Source: a bacterium (GTDB lineage Bacteria; Blakebacterota; Blakebacteria; Blakebacterales; Blakebacteraceae). From it: 36,291 nucleotides of DNA. The stretch's first letter is position 1. Each line of letters opens with the position of its first letter. Positions 17,714 through 29,591 of this stretch are shown here, one piece after another. The translations under genes were made by a program, and so were the position numbers. Location of the stretch: positions 1 through 36,291 of the forward strand of contig JALGVQ010000002.1 of the NCBI GenBank assembly GCA_025774615.1. The letters are read 5' to 3'. The notes below the pieces were generated by a model that worked only from the letters and a program-made list of their open reading frames with translations, was not told the DNA's origin and ran no database searches.

Positions 17714-17932
17714 CAGGATACTCCTGTAACTGATTGAACGGTTGCTGTTGATTGATGGACCGGTCAGCGAAGAACCGGATTGTTACCTGTACTGGATACG
17801 CGATCGGTTCCGGCATGTATCACCGGAATCGTCGTTGATCCCTTGACTGTCTATCAGGCAAATACCTAACCTTCAAGGTTCTTCTGATGTTCTGAGAAAG
17901 CGCTACCTGATCGCCTGAGAGGTGATGATTCC

Positions 17933-20900
17933 GTGATTGTGCGCAAATCAGCGATGTGCCTGACGGCGTGTGTCATCCTGTTGCCGTCGATATCCGTTCG
18001 GGCTGAACCTGCCTTGCGGCTGATACCTGCAGGGTTTCAGCAGCAACAGGATCCGCTGCGGTACGCAAGAGGCCTGTATCGTGACGGGCTCTACGACGTG
18101 GCTGTCAACGAGCTCAGGCAGCAACTTTCTTCTGGTCTGCCCCTTCAGTATGCCGAGGAAGCGCGCTGGCTTCTTGCTGAAACTCTGGAAGCGGCAGGTC
18201 GCACACCTGAAGCGGCTCAGGCATACCACGATTTCACGTCGCGTCACGGATCAGCGGCGCGGGCCCCGGAAGGCTGGTTGAGAACCGGGCGCCTTTTCCT
18301 GACAGCAACTGATTACAAAGCCTCGGCTGACGCGTTCAGCAATTTCCTCGATCTTTTTCCTGCCAACGATCAGCGACCGCAGGCTTCAGCGGGTCTGATT
18401 GAAGCTCTACTGGCCGACAGGCGATTTGAAGACGCGCTTCCCCGGATAATGGAGGCTTATGGGGCGTATCCTTTCCATCCGCTGAAACCGCGATTTCTGC
18501 TGTTGGAAGCGGAGGTCAGGAACGGCCTTGGTGAACCGTGGCTGGCCATCTCGCTGGCCGAGGAGGCGCTCGCGAGCGCCATTACTCCAGATGTGATGGC
18601 CGACGCGGCCGCGCTGCGGGTGCAGCTCCTGGTCGAGGATGGCCGGGTTGAGGAGGCGATTGAAGCCGCTCGCACGGCGATCGACGCTCCCGCTCCAGAT
18701 GAGCGCATACCATATCTCAGGAGTGTTCTGGGACAGGCACTGGTTGCCTCCGGCCGTCATCAGGAGGCCCTCCCGGAACTGCGCGCCGCCATTGCCGGCT
18801 CTGCCGGACGGGTCAGGTCCACCTCGGGCCTCTGGCTGGCACGGGCCCACACCGCCACAGGTGAGATCGACAGCGCCATGTCCGCCTGGAATATCGCCCT
18901 CACGGGTACCTCGGGGAACAAGACTGCCGGCATCGCTCTCGAAGCGGCCAGGACTGCAGTCGAGCATGGAGAGCGCAATACTGCCCTCACCTGGGCGGAC
19001 CTCGCGCGCCGGGAAGCGATCACCTCCGACCTGATCGGTGAAGCGGTTGCGCTGTCGGCGGAGATGCTTGTCGGACTCGACCGCGCGCCTGAAGCAATTG
19101 AACGGTACCGTGGCTTTTTCGAACGGGAAGGTCTTCCCGATGAGTCCCGAGCCGCTGCCGCGCTGGCGCTCGGCAGGCTCTATGAGCATCAGCTCGGCGA
19201 TCCCGGAACCGCGGCCGGATGGTACCGGCAGGCAGCTGTATCTGCCGGTTCCGGCGATATCTGGGCTGAAGGTGTATGGGCATCCGCGCATGCCATCGCC
19301 TCATCAGGTCAGTACTCCTCCGCCATCATCGAATTGACTCCCCTCACTGGTGCGAGCGGCGATCGGGCCGCTCAGGCCGTCGACCGCATTGACTATTGGC
19401 GGAAGTACCGGCTGGTCGATCTGGAGACCGGACTCCGCGTCATGCAGAGCGCTCTGCTCGCGCTTGCCTCCGGGGAGGCAGGCGGGTCGACTGAGGCGCT
19501 GCTGGAGATCGCACGCGCGAATGCGGGGGCTCTGAAGGATTTCGAGACGGCTGTGGATGCCTATGACAGGTATCTGGTGAGGGTCCCTGAGGGACCAGAG
19601 GCAGCCATTGCGTGGCTGGAGAAGGGAAGGGCTTTCGAAGCACTGGCGATCATCGCGGCCACCGAATCGGGTGAAGAATCGGCGACCGGTTCCCGGGAGA
19701 GTGCCGCGCAGGCCTATCGTGAAGCGGTGAATACAGGGGGCACGAGCGAAGCCTCGGAACGGGCCCAGCTCGCCCTGATCGAACTCGATCTGGCCGAGCT
19801 CAGGGATGATCCCGTTCTCTATTACCAGGCAATGCGTGACCGGTACCGTTCCTTCCTCGATCTTTTCACCTCTTCCGGTCGTCTCAATGATGTCCTTTTC
19901 CGACTCGGGGAGGCGAACGAAGGTCTCGGTCGCCATGCTGATTCCTCCTACTTCGAAGAAGCGTCAACGGTCTTTGCCTTGCTTCTTGACGAGGATAAGC
20001 CGCCTGAGGTGCAGCAGCTGGCCCGGGTCAGCATGGCACGGAACCTCTACCTTGCCGGTCAGTATGATGAGGCGCTCGAATTCCTGGAGAGGGCCCTGGC
20101 GGATTTTCCTCCTGACGCGGCCCATGATGAGATCCTCTTCATGGCCGGGGACACAAGGTTGATCCTCGGCAGCAACCGGGAAGCAGTGGCTCATTTCAGA
20201 GAACTGGAGACGCGGTATCCCGAGAGTACGTGGACGGCTCGTTCGAGCGAGGTGACCGGCGGTCTCCTGCTTGAAGAGGGCCGGGTTGAAGAGGCTGTAA
20301 CCACCTATCGGCGGTTCCTCGATAACTGCGCCGAGGAAGATCGGGGCAGAGCTTCCTGGCGCCTTGCCACGGCACTTGCTGAGGGTGGTGAGTGGGCGGA
20401 GTGTCTTGAATATTGCGCCGAGGCGGCCCGTGATCCGCGGCTCGACAGGGAGATGATGATCGGGGTTCGGACGCTCGAGGCCAGAGCGGCCCGGAACAGC
20501 AGTGATACCGAACGGGAAGTAGCTGCTTACCACGCCCTCTGGAACGAAGCTCCTGAGAGTCCGGAGGCGCTCGGGATCGCGGAACGCTTCGGGACGATGC
20601 TCACCGATCGAGGTGAACTGAACCAGGCAGATACGGTCTGGAGCGTCATCGCCGCCACGACCGGATCAGACTCACTGCTCGTCAGGGCCGAAGCGGAACT
20701 GGTGTATATCGCCTATGCGAGCGGACGGGTCATGACCGCTGCCGATCGGAAACAGGCATTCGAGGAGAAATACCGTCGGGAACGGAACATCCTGCGGCGA
20801 TACCGACCCTTCTTCTGGTCGATTGAGGGTCAGATGTGGCTGCAGCGTGATGAGTGGGACCGGGCCGAGAGCATCCTCCAGGAGATACTGGACGAGGCAC

Positions 20901-21661
20901 CCGATTCCCCTCATGTGCCGGCCGCGCTCTTTGGTGTCGGTATCGCAGCCCTGCAGCAGGAGGAGCCGGAACAGGCGGTAGCTTCCCTGCAGGAACTGAT
21001 AGATCGCTTCCCCGACGATCCGCAGGCCAACCGGGCTCGATTCCGTCTGGGTATCCTGGCCCTGGGACTCGCGGAGTATCAACAGGCTGTTCCGCTCTTT
21101 CAGGCGGCAGCGACTTCGGATGACCTGACCCTCGCCGAACAGGCGCAGTACAATCTGGTGCTCATTCTGCAGAGGATGCGGATGTGGGAATCCGCCCAAC
21201 AGGAGGCTCTGACCTATCTGGAGCGCTATCCGAACAATGAGTCGATCTTCGACATGAAGATGATCCTCGGAAACCTCTACGCCCAGGGAGGGCAACTGGG
21301 ACAGGCGGTCCAGTACTTCCGGAGCATCCAGGGTTCCACGAGCGAGCAGGAGGCGCGCCTGAGGTACCAGCTCGCGGAGGCCCTCTTTCTGCTGGCTGAC
21401 TACAGAGCAGCAGTAGTGGAATTCATGAGAGTGGCGATCCTGAATGAAGATCAGTTCCTCTTCGCCGTAACGGCGCGCCTGAAAGCCGCCGATTCATACG
21501 CTCATCTGGGAGAGCGGGAAACCGCGATCGACCTCTACCAGCAGATTATTCTCAGGTATGGAGCAGACTCTGATTATGGCAGGCTGGCGCAGGCTCATCT
21601 TGAAAATGTCCGGGCTGGCCGATCACCGGGCGCCCTGCCGCCGCAGATTCCACCACGCTGA
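17933..21661 (+). CDS. Large secreted/periplasmic tetratricopeptide-repeat protein (1242 aa)
   Basis: N-terminal signal peptide and many TPR-like units (e.g. ALFGVGIAALQQEEPEQAVASLQELIDRFPDDPQANRARFRLGILALGLAEYQQAVPLFQAA). Start codon GTG. Confidence 0.85.
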   Translation: MIVRKSAMCLTACVILLPSISVRAEPALRLIPAGFQQQQDPLRYARGLYRDGLYDVAVNELRQQLSSGLPLQYAEEARWLLAETLEAAGRTPEAAQAYHDFTSRHGSAARAPEGWLRTGRLFLTATDYKASADAFSNFLDLFPANDQRPQASAGLIEALLADRRFEDALPRIMEAYGAYPFHPLKPRFLLLEAEVRNGLGEPWLAISLAEEALASAITPDVMADAAALRVQLLVEDGRVEEAIEAARTAIDAPAPDERIPYLRSVLGQALVASGRHQEALPELRAAIAGSAGRVRSTSGLWLARAHTATGEIDSAMSAWNIALTGTSGNKTAGIALEAARTAVEHGERNTALTWADLARREAITSDLIGEAVALSAEMLVGLDRAPEAIERYRGFFEREGLPDESRAAAALALGRLYEHQLGDPGTAAGWYRQAAVSAGSGDIWAEGVWASAHAIASSGQYSSAIIELTPLTGASGDRAAQAVDRIDYWRKYRLVDLETGLRVMQSALLALASGEAGGSTEALLEIARANAGALKDFETAVDAYDRYLVRVPEGPEAAIAWLEKGRAFEALAIIAATESGEESATGSRESAAQAYREAVNTGGTSEASERAQLALIELDLAELRDDPVLYYQAMRDRYRSFLDLFTSSGRLNDVLFRLGEANEGLGRHADSSYFEEASTVFALLLDEDKPPEVQQLARVSMARNLYLAGQYDEALEFLERALADFPPDAAHDEILFMAGDTRLILGSNREAVAHFRELETRYPESTWTARSSEVTGGLLLEEGRVEEAVTTYRRFLDNCAEEDRGRASWRLATALAEGGEWAECLEYCAEAARDPRLDREMMIGVRTLEARAARNSSDTEREVAAYHALWNEAPESPEALGIAERFGTMLTDRGELNQADTVWSVIAATTGSDSLLVRAEAELVYIAYASGRVMTAADRKQAFEEKYRRERNILRRYRPFFWSIEGQMWLQRDEWDRAESILQEILDEAPDSPHVPAALFGVGIAALQQEEPEQAVASLQELIDRFPDDPQANRARFRLGILALGLAEYQQAVPLFQAAATSDDLTLAEQAQYNLVLILQRMRMWESAQQEALTYLERYPNNESIFDMKMILGNLYAQGGQLGQAVQYFRSIQGSTSEQEARLRYQLAEALFLLADYRAAVVEFMRVAILNEDQFLFAVTARLKAADSYAHLGERETAIDLYQQIILRYGADSDYGRLAQAHLENVRAGRSPGALPPQIPPR

Positions 21662-21703
21662 TCATTCGACCCACGACAGAACAGGAAGGGAAGCACGCAC
21701 ATC

Positions 21704-23035
21704 ATGGCTCTTGAGGACCGCAGCACGGTGATGGACAAGTTGACGAGTCTCGGCAAGCGGAAGGGATTCATCTTCCGCTCGAGTGAGATATACGGAGGAC
21801 TCGGATCGACCTGGGATTACGGACCGCTTGGTGTCGAACTGAAACGATCTGTGACCGCCAGCTGGTGGAGCGAGATTGTGTCGAAGCGGGAGGACGTGGT
21901 CGGCATGGATGCCGCCATCCTCATGAACCCCGATGTCTGGAAAGCTTCCGGGCATGTCGGTTCGTTCCAGGATCCACTGGTGGAATGCAGCAAGTGCAAT
22001 CGCCGGTTCCGTCAGGACCATGTCGAAGGTGATGCCTGCCCCGAATGCGGGGGTGAACTCTCCGATCCCCGGATGTTCAATCTGATGTTCAAGACCTTCA
22101 TCGGACCGGTTGAGGATGAGGGAAGCGTCGCCTGGCTTCGTCCGGAAACCGCTCAGGGAATTTTCGTGAACTTCCGGAACGCCCAGGAGGCGAGCCGGCA
22201 GAAGATCCCTTTCGGTATCGCGCAGATCGGCAAGGCGTTCCGCAACGAGATCACCGTGGGAAATTTCATCTTCCGCTCCCGCGAGTTCGAGCAGATGGAA
22301 CTGGAATGGTTCTGTCATCCCGATGAGGCGGATCAGTGGTTCGAGTACTGGCTGCAGGCCCGCTTCGACTGGTACCTCTCGATGGGAGTGAAGAAGGAGC
22401 GGCTCCGGCTCCGGCCCCACACTGATGATGAGCTCGCCCACTATGCCAAGATGTGCCACGACGTCGAATACGAGTTCCCCTTCGGCTGGTCGGAACTCGA
22501 GGGTGTCGCGCATCGGGGAACCTATGACCTCGATCAGCACATCGAACACAGCGGAAAAGACATCCGCTATCTTGACCCGCATACCCATGAGAAATATGTG
22601 CCGGTGGTGATCGAATCCTCCGGTGGGGTTGACCGGACGGTCCTGACCCTGCTTGCCGACGCCTACGATGAGGATAAGATAGGGGGTGATGAGCGCGTGC
22701 TTCTGCGGTTCGCCCCGCATATCGCTCCGATCAAGGCGGCTGTCTTTCCGCTCGTGAAGCGTGAAGGGATGCCCGAGCTCGCCCGTCGTATCGTTGAGGA
22801 ACTGCGCGGTCGGTCCTGGAACTCGATCTACGACGAGGGCGGGAGCATCGGACGGCGCTACCGACGAATGGACGAAGTAGGAACCCCGTTCTGCATCACG
22901 GTGGATGGAGAGAGCGTGGAAGACCAGACAGTCACGGTGCGTGACCGGGATACTCTGGTACAGGTACGGATCGCCATCGACAGTCTGGTCGACTACCTGG
23001 CAGAACGGCTCGACCCCAGGGGGCAGAAATCCTGA
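21704..23035 (+). CDS. glyQS: Glycyl-tRNA synthetase (single-chain, alpha2 type)
   Basis: GFIFRSSEIYGGLGSTWDYGPLGVELKRSV, MFNLMFKTFIGP, LRPETAQGIFVNF, GKAFRNEITVGNFIFRSREFEQMELEWF and SSGGVDRTVL. Confidence 0.97.
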   Translation: MALEDRSTVMDKLTSLGKRKGFIFRSSEIYGGLGSTWDYGPLGVELKRSVTASWWSEIVSKREDVVGMDAAILMNPDVWKASGHVGSFQDPLVECSKCNRRFRQDHVEGDACPECGGELSDPRMFNLMFKTFIGPVEDEGSVAWLRPETAQGIFVNFRNAQEASRQKIPFGIAQIGKAFRNEITVGNFIFRSREFEQMELEWFCHPDEADQWFEYWLQARFDWYLSMGVKKERLRLRPHTDDELAHYAKMCHDVEYEFPFGWSELEGVAHRGTYDLDQHIEHSGKDIRYLDPHTHEKYVPVVIESSGGVDRTVLTLLADAYDEDKIGGDERVLLRFAPHIAPIKAAVFPLVKREGMPELARRIVEELRGRSWNSIYDEGGSIGRRYRRMDEVGTPFCITVDGESVEDQTVTVRDRDTLVQVRIAIDSLVDYLAERLDPRGQKS

Positions 23036-23097
23036 GAGATCGATCTCTGAAGAGCGTATCTGAACGACAACATCGTCCGATTTCCAGAGCGGGTCGT

Positions 23098-24915
23098 GTG
23101 GTGATGGTGTCGGTCTCCGCCCTGTTCGCGATCGTACTGCTGAATGCACCACTTCCCGCCCGGCAGGTCTCGAAGATCGATTATCGGCTCCAGCGTTCCA
23201 TCTCGACATCGACCGATTCCCTCACCGTCTGGGTGTTCCTTAAGGATCACGGACTGCAGGGGGGTGAGCTCACACAGGCACTCGCTGATGCCCGGAACCA
23301 CCTGAGCCCCCGCGCCCTTGAACGACGATTCGTACGGGGAAGGATCAGGGATGTTGTCGAATCGGATCTGCCGGTTTCACCTGAGTACCTGCAGGAACTC
23401 GTCGACGCGGGTCTGCGCGTCAGACACACGAGCCGGTGGTTGAATGCCGTCAGTGGTGTCATTGCTTCCCACGATCTGGTCCCTCTCTCGGAATATCATG
23501 CTGTCAGGCGGATTACACCGCTGGCATATGGCCGACGTATTGAACCGGAGCTCGGTCCGGATATTGAGTTCGTGAGTGGACCTTCGGGATCAGGATCGGG
23601 AATCGTAGGAACCGGACAGTTCGTGCCGACCTTTTACGGGAATTCCTGGGCGCAGAACGAATCGGTGCAGGTCCCCGATCTCCACGAGCGGGGACTCTCC
23701 GGAGAGGGGGTGATCGTGGGTATCCTCGACACCGGGTTCCGTCTCACCCATATCGCGCTCAGGGACAGTATGGTGCTGGGGGCATATGATTTTGTGGACG
23801 GAGACACCATCACCATTGCCAATCAGGGTGCTTACACATCGTCACAGAGCCATGGAACCAAGGTCTGGGGAGTGACCGCCGGATACCTGCCCGGCACGCT
23901 GGTCGGTCCCGCGTACGGGGCGCACCTTCTGCTGGCCCGGACCGAGGATAACGCCAGCGAGACTCCGGTCGAGGAGGACAACTGGATCGCCGCGATCGAA
24001 TGGATGGAAGCCCGTGGCGTCGATGTCACCAATACCAGCCTCTCCTACCTCGACTGGTACAGTTACCGCGATCTGGATGGCGATACCGCAACGATCACCA
24101 TCGCCGCCGATGCCGCAGCGGCCAGGGGCGTGATCGTGGTCTCGAGCGCCGGGAACGATGGTGACCTCATACCCTCCGGCCCCGATGAGATCCCGGTCAG
24201 GTATTACGCTGCAGCCCCGGCTGACGGGGACAGCGTCATCGCGGTCGGGGCGACGAATCCTGATGGAACGCTTGCCAGCTTCTCAAGCCACGGCCCCACC
24301 TTCGACGGTCGCATCAAGCCCGATATCGTGGCCCGTGGAGTGGCGCTCACCACCGTCTATCCCGCCGGTGGAGATTCCACATTCTACTCATCTGCCAATG
24401 GTACCAGTTTTTCAAGCCCTCTGGTGGCGGGTGTGGTCGCTCTCCTGCTGGAAGAGCATCCCGAATGGGGACCTCAGCAGGTGAAGGAGGCGCTGCAGGC
24501 TACCGCCGACCGCTCTCTGAACAACTCATCGGGCCAGCCCGACAACGATTACGGATGGGGGTATGTGCAAGGGCTCGAAGCTCTTCACTATGGGGATGTC
24601 CCTCCCGGAGGTGTGGTCAACTTTTTCAACTATCCCAACCCCTTCACGACACAGACCACCTTCGATTGTACTATTCCATCGGCGGGCAGTGGAGAAATAC
24701 GCATCTTCACTCTCTCCGGTACACTCGTCCGGACGCTCAGTCTCTTATCCGTTCCGACGCTCAGTCTCCCATCCTCCATGGGGATGGGGGAACGTGTCAG
24801 TGTCAGGTGGGATGGAAAGAATGAAGGGGGGCGTGACGTCGCTCCTGCCGCATACCTTGCGGTCCTGGAATTCGAGGGTCACCGATACCGTACCACGGTC
24901 CTCCGGGTCCGCTGA
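23098..24915 (+). CDS. Subtilisin-like serine protease (S8) with C-terminal FlgD-like/T9SS-type sorting domain
   Basis: Catalytic Asp in GILDTGF, His in SQSHGTKVWG, Ser in NGTSFSSPLVAG. C-terminus NYPNPFTTQTTFDCTIPSAGSGEIRIFTLSGTLVRTL...VRWDGKNEGGRDVAPAAYLAVLEFEG. Confidence 0.88.
   Translation: MVMVSVSALFAIVLLNAPLPARQVSKIDYRLQRSISTSTDSLTVWVFLKDHGLQGGELTQALADARNHLSPRALERRFVRGRIRDVVESDLPVSPEYLQELVDAGLRVRHTSRWLNAVSGVIASHDLVPLSEYHAVRRITPLAYGRRIEPELGPDIEFVSGPSGSGSGIVGTGQFVPTFYGNSWAQNESVQVPDLHERGLSGEGVIVGILDTGFRLTHIALRDSMVLGAYDFVDGDTITIANQGAYTSSQSHGTKVWGVTAGYLPGTLVGPAYGAHLLLARTEDNASETPVEEDNWIAAIEWMEARGVDVTNTSLSYLDWYSYRDLDGDTATITIAADAAAARGVIVVSSAGNDGDLIPSGPDEIPVRYYAAAPADGDSVIAVGATNPDGTLASFSSHGPTFDGRIKPDIVARGVALTTVYPAGGDSTFYSSANGTSFSSPLVAGVVALLLEEHPEWGPQQVKEALQATADRSLNNSSGQPDNDYGWGYVQGLEALHYGDVPPGGVVNFFNYPNPFTTQTTFDCTIPSAGSGEIRIFTLSGTLVRTLSLLSVPTLSLPSSMGMGERVSVRWDGKNEGGRDVAPAAYLAVLEFEGHRYRTTVLRVR
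24727..24774 (+). repeat. Imperfect 24-bp in-frame tandem duplication
   Basis: gtccggacgctcagtctcttatcc / gttccgacgctcagtctcccatcc (20/24 identical), encoding VRTLSLLS-VPTLSLPS. Confidence 0.85.
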
Positions 24916-24993
24916 GTACACCGCTTCACAATTGCGGTATGGCGTACTAGTCTTTCACCGTCATACATCTTCCTGCACCAGAGGAGTCATTCG

Positions 24994-25986
24994 ATGGGTT
25001 ACAGATCATTTCATCTGATACGGGCCACGATCATGTCAGCTCTGTTCCTGGCAGTGACGGGTCAGCCTTCGACCCTGGCACAGAACACCGAACGGCCGGT
25101 CTACGATACCGCCGACGATACTTTCATCACGGTCGAAACGATGCTCGAACGACTCCACACTACCGATGTCGTCTATGTGGGGGAGAGCCACAACGACTTC
25201 GCCCACCATCTCGCGCAGCTCAGGGTGCTCGAGAACATGCACGCCCACAACGGGAGCCTCGTGATGGGCTGGGAGATGTTCCATTCCAGCCAGCAGCCCC
25301 TGCTCGATGCCTATACTGGCGGCTGGCTGCCTGAGGTCGAGTGGCTCGACGCCATCTACTGGGAAGAGACGTGGGGACATGCCTACCCCTGGTACAAACC
25401 CCTCCTCGATTTCGCCCGGGAAGAGCACGTGCGGATCTTCGGTCTGAACGCGCCGCGTGAGGTGGTCCGGGGGGTGCGGACCGAGGGTGAAGAAGGTATG
25501 CCCGATGACCTCGCTTACTGGCTTCCGGCCGGATTCTGGCTGCGGCTCAACATCGAGTCGGAAGAAGCATACAAGGCCTGGTTCATGGAGACGGCCCGAC
25601 ACATGCCCACTGCCACCGATTCGATGATGGAGGGGATGTTCAACAGCCAGACTGCCTGGAATGAGATCATGGGATGGAACGTGGTGAAGGCGTTCAACGT
25701 CATTCCCGATCCCGACCTTCAGGTGCTGGTAATCGTCGGAAGCGGACACGCGATCTTCGGCCAGGGCATCCCGACACGGGTGGCTCTCCACCGACCCGAT
25801 ATGGACCAGATCGTCATCATCCCGCACACCTCTGAATCTGTCATGACCCGGAGCGAGATTCGGGAGGAAGACCTCCACCTCGAGGGTGACTATATCTGGT
25901 TTGTGACTCACGCTGAGGATCCCCCCGGAGTGGAACGGCCGGAGCCGATGCAGATGCCACCACCGTCGATGCCGCCTCCGGCCTGA
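24994..25986 (+). CDS. ChaN/DUF399-like (haem-binding uptake) secreted protein
   Basis: Signal peptide; VVYVGESHNDFAHHLAQLRVLENMH, GWEMFHSSQQPLLDAY and VLVIVGSGHAIFGQGIPTRV. Confidence 0.75.
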   Translation: MGYRSFHLIRATIMSALFLAVTGQPSTLAQNTERPVYDTADDTFITVETMLERLHTTDVVYVGESHNDFAHHLAQLRVLENMHAHNGSLVMGWEMFHSSQQPLLDAYTGGWLPEVEWLDAIYWEETWGHAYPWYKPLLDFAREEHVRIFGLNAPREVVRGVRTEGEEGMPDDLAYWLPAGFWLRLNIESEEAYKAWFMETARHMPTATDSMMEGMFNSQTAWNEIMGWNVVKAFNVIPDPDLQVLVIVGSGHAIFGQGIPTRVALHRPDMDQIVIIPHTSESVMTRSEIREEDLHLEGDYIWFVTHAEDPPGVERPEPMQMPPPSMPPPA

Positions 25987-28151
<2,165 letters not shown>

Positions 28152-28152
<1 letters not shown>

Positions 28153-28766
28153 TGGAGCGGCTCCCCGCCGCGTTGCCGCAATCCTTCTACGGACGCCAGG
28201 TGGCGGAAGTGGCGCGCGATCTTCTCGGCTGTGACCTCTGGAGAAGATTGCCGAGCGGCGTGATCTGCGGGGGCCGGATCGTGGAATGCGAGGCGTACGG
28301 GGGATCTGATGATCCGGGCAGTCACGCCTTCCGCCGGACCCCGCGTTCTGAGATCATGTACGGTCCGCCCGGTTTCGCGTACGTCTATTTCACGTATGGT
28401 ATGCACTACTGCGCCAATGCGGTAAGCCATGTGAAAGGTACAGCCGGGGCTGTCCTGATCCGTGCACTGGAGCCCCTGGCTGACCTGGATGGGATGGCCT
28501 CGAGGCGGGGAAAGGCCGCCATCGATCCCCACGGGGAGATCAGGCCGCGGGCACTCTGCAGCGGACCGGCGAAGATCACGCAGGCACTGGCGATCGATCG
28601 CGGGCTGAACGGAACTCCTCTTACCGGATCCGAGCTCCGGATCTCACCAGGTACCGGTCCTGTTCCTGATCCGGAAGTGAAGATCACGACCCGGATCGGG
28701 GTGAACAGCGGCGCCGAACTCCTCGCCAGATTCATTGTGGAACGGAGTAACTTCCTCTCCCGCTGA
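28152..28766 (+). CDS. 3-methyladenine/alkyladenine DNA glycosylase (AAG/Mpg family)
   Basis: VARDLLGCDLWRR...GRIVECEAYGGSDDPGSHAFRRTPRSEIMYGPPGFAYVYFTYGMHYCANAV. TGATG overlap with the ligA stop. Confidence 0.93.
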
Positions 28767-28869
28767 TGGAACCTGTATTCCGGTTTGCCGTATTCTCCTA
28801 CAGGTTGATAATCGAGGGGATACACCCGTTGCAGTATGTGATGCCCATCCGTTCCCTGGGAGTTGCTCG

Positions 28870-29472
28870 ATGAAAAAGATATCAGCAGTGATCGTGCTCG
28901 CGGCGTTGATGATGCCGGCGACCGCATTGGCCCAGACCGAAACTCTCTTCGGCAGAGACCTTGAACATGGTGGTTTCGGTGGACCTACCGTGAAATTCAC
29001 CCAGATCGCCGGTGAACTGGGCCTCCTGGTCGGAGGAGGTGGCGGCTGGGTCATCGGCAAGACAATCACTATCGGCGGTGCCGGGTATGGACTGGTTACC
29101 ACTCACCTGGTCAATGACGGCACCTATGACTATGAGATCGGCCTCGGATATGGCGGGCTTCTGATCGAGTACTTGAAACAGCCCGATGATCTCATCCACT
29201 GGTATGTCTCCTGCCTGTTCGGACTCGGTGGAGTCAGTTTCAGGGAACCCGGGTCGTATATGGATTTCGATCCGACCAGCGATGACCTGATCTACGTCAT
29301 CGAGCCGTCGGTGAATATCTGTGTGAATGTAACGAAGAACCTGCGGGTCGCCGCAGGAGCCGGGTATCGCCAGATTACCGGGATCGACCTGGAGAGTATC
29401 GCCCTGGGGCTGGAGAAGACAGGTCTGACCGGGGCCTCATTCAATATCTCCTTCAGGTTCGGTTCTTATTGA
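28870..29472 (+). CDS. Secreted/outer-membrane beta-barrel-like protein
   Basis: Start at MKKISAVIVLAALMMPATALAQ (signal peptide), Gly-rich alternating strands, terminal aromatic ...SFNISFRFGSY. Confidence 0.65.
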   Translation: MKKISAVIVLAALMMPATALAQTETLFGRDLEHGGFGGPTVKFTQIAGELGLLVGGGGGWVIGKTITIGGAGYGLVTTHLVNDGTYDYEIGLGYGGLLIEYLKQPDDLIHWYVSCLFGLGGVSFREPGSYMDFDPTSDDLIYVIEPSVNICVNVTKNLRVAAGAGYRQITGIDLESIALGLEKTGLTGASFNISFRFGSY

Positions 29473-29495
29473 TTGGCGTCGCCGATTCTGACTGA

Positions 29496-29544
29496 CGGCA
29501 GGAGAAACGGGTCTTCTCCACGCAGGAGAAACAGGTCTTCTCCA
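29496..29544. repeat. Two tandem copies of a 24-25-bp hairpin unit
   Basis: cggcaggagaaacgggtcttctcca / cgcaggagaaacaggtcttctcca; each contains GGAGAA-n7-TTCTCC. Confidence 0.85.
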
Positions 29545-29591
29545 TATCGACTCTGTACTGACCCCGGTCGGTGATGACATATTAGAACGCT

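Noticed and set aside
21662-23209. 515-aa minus-strand ORF
   Set aside because: Antisense to the clearly identified glyQS; no domain recognised.
24915-24948. Possible hairpin AGTAC-ACCGC...GCGGT-atggc-GTACT after the subtilase
   Set aside because: Bulged, short arms and no T-run; too weak to call a terminator.
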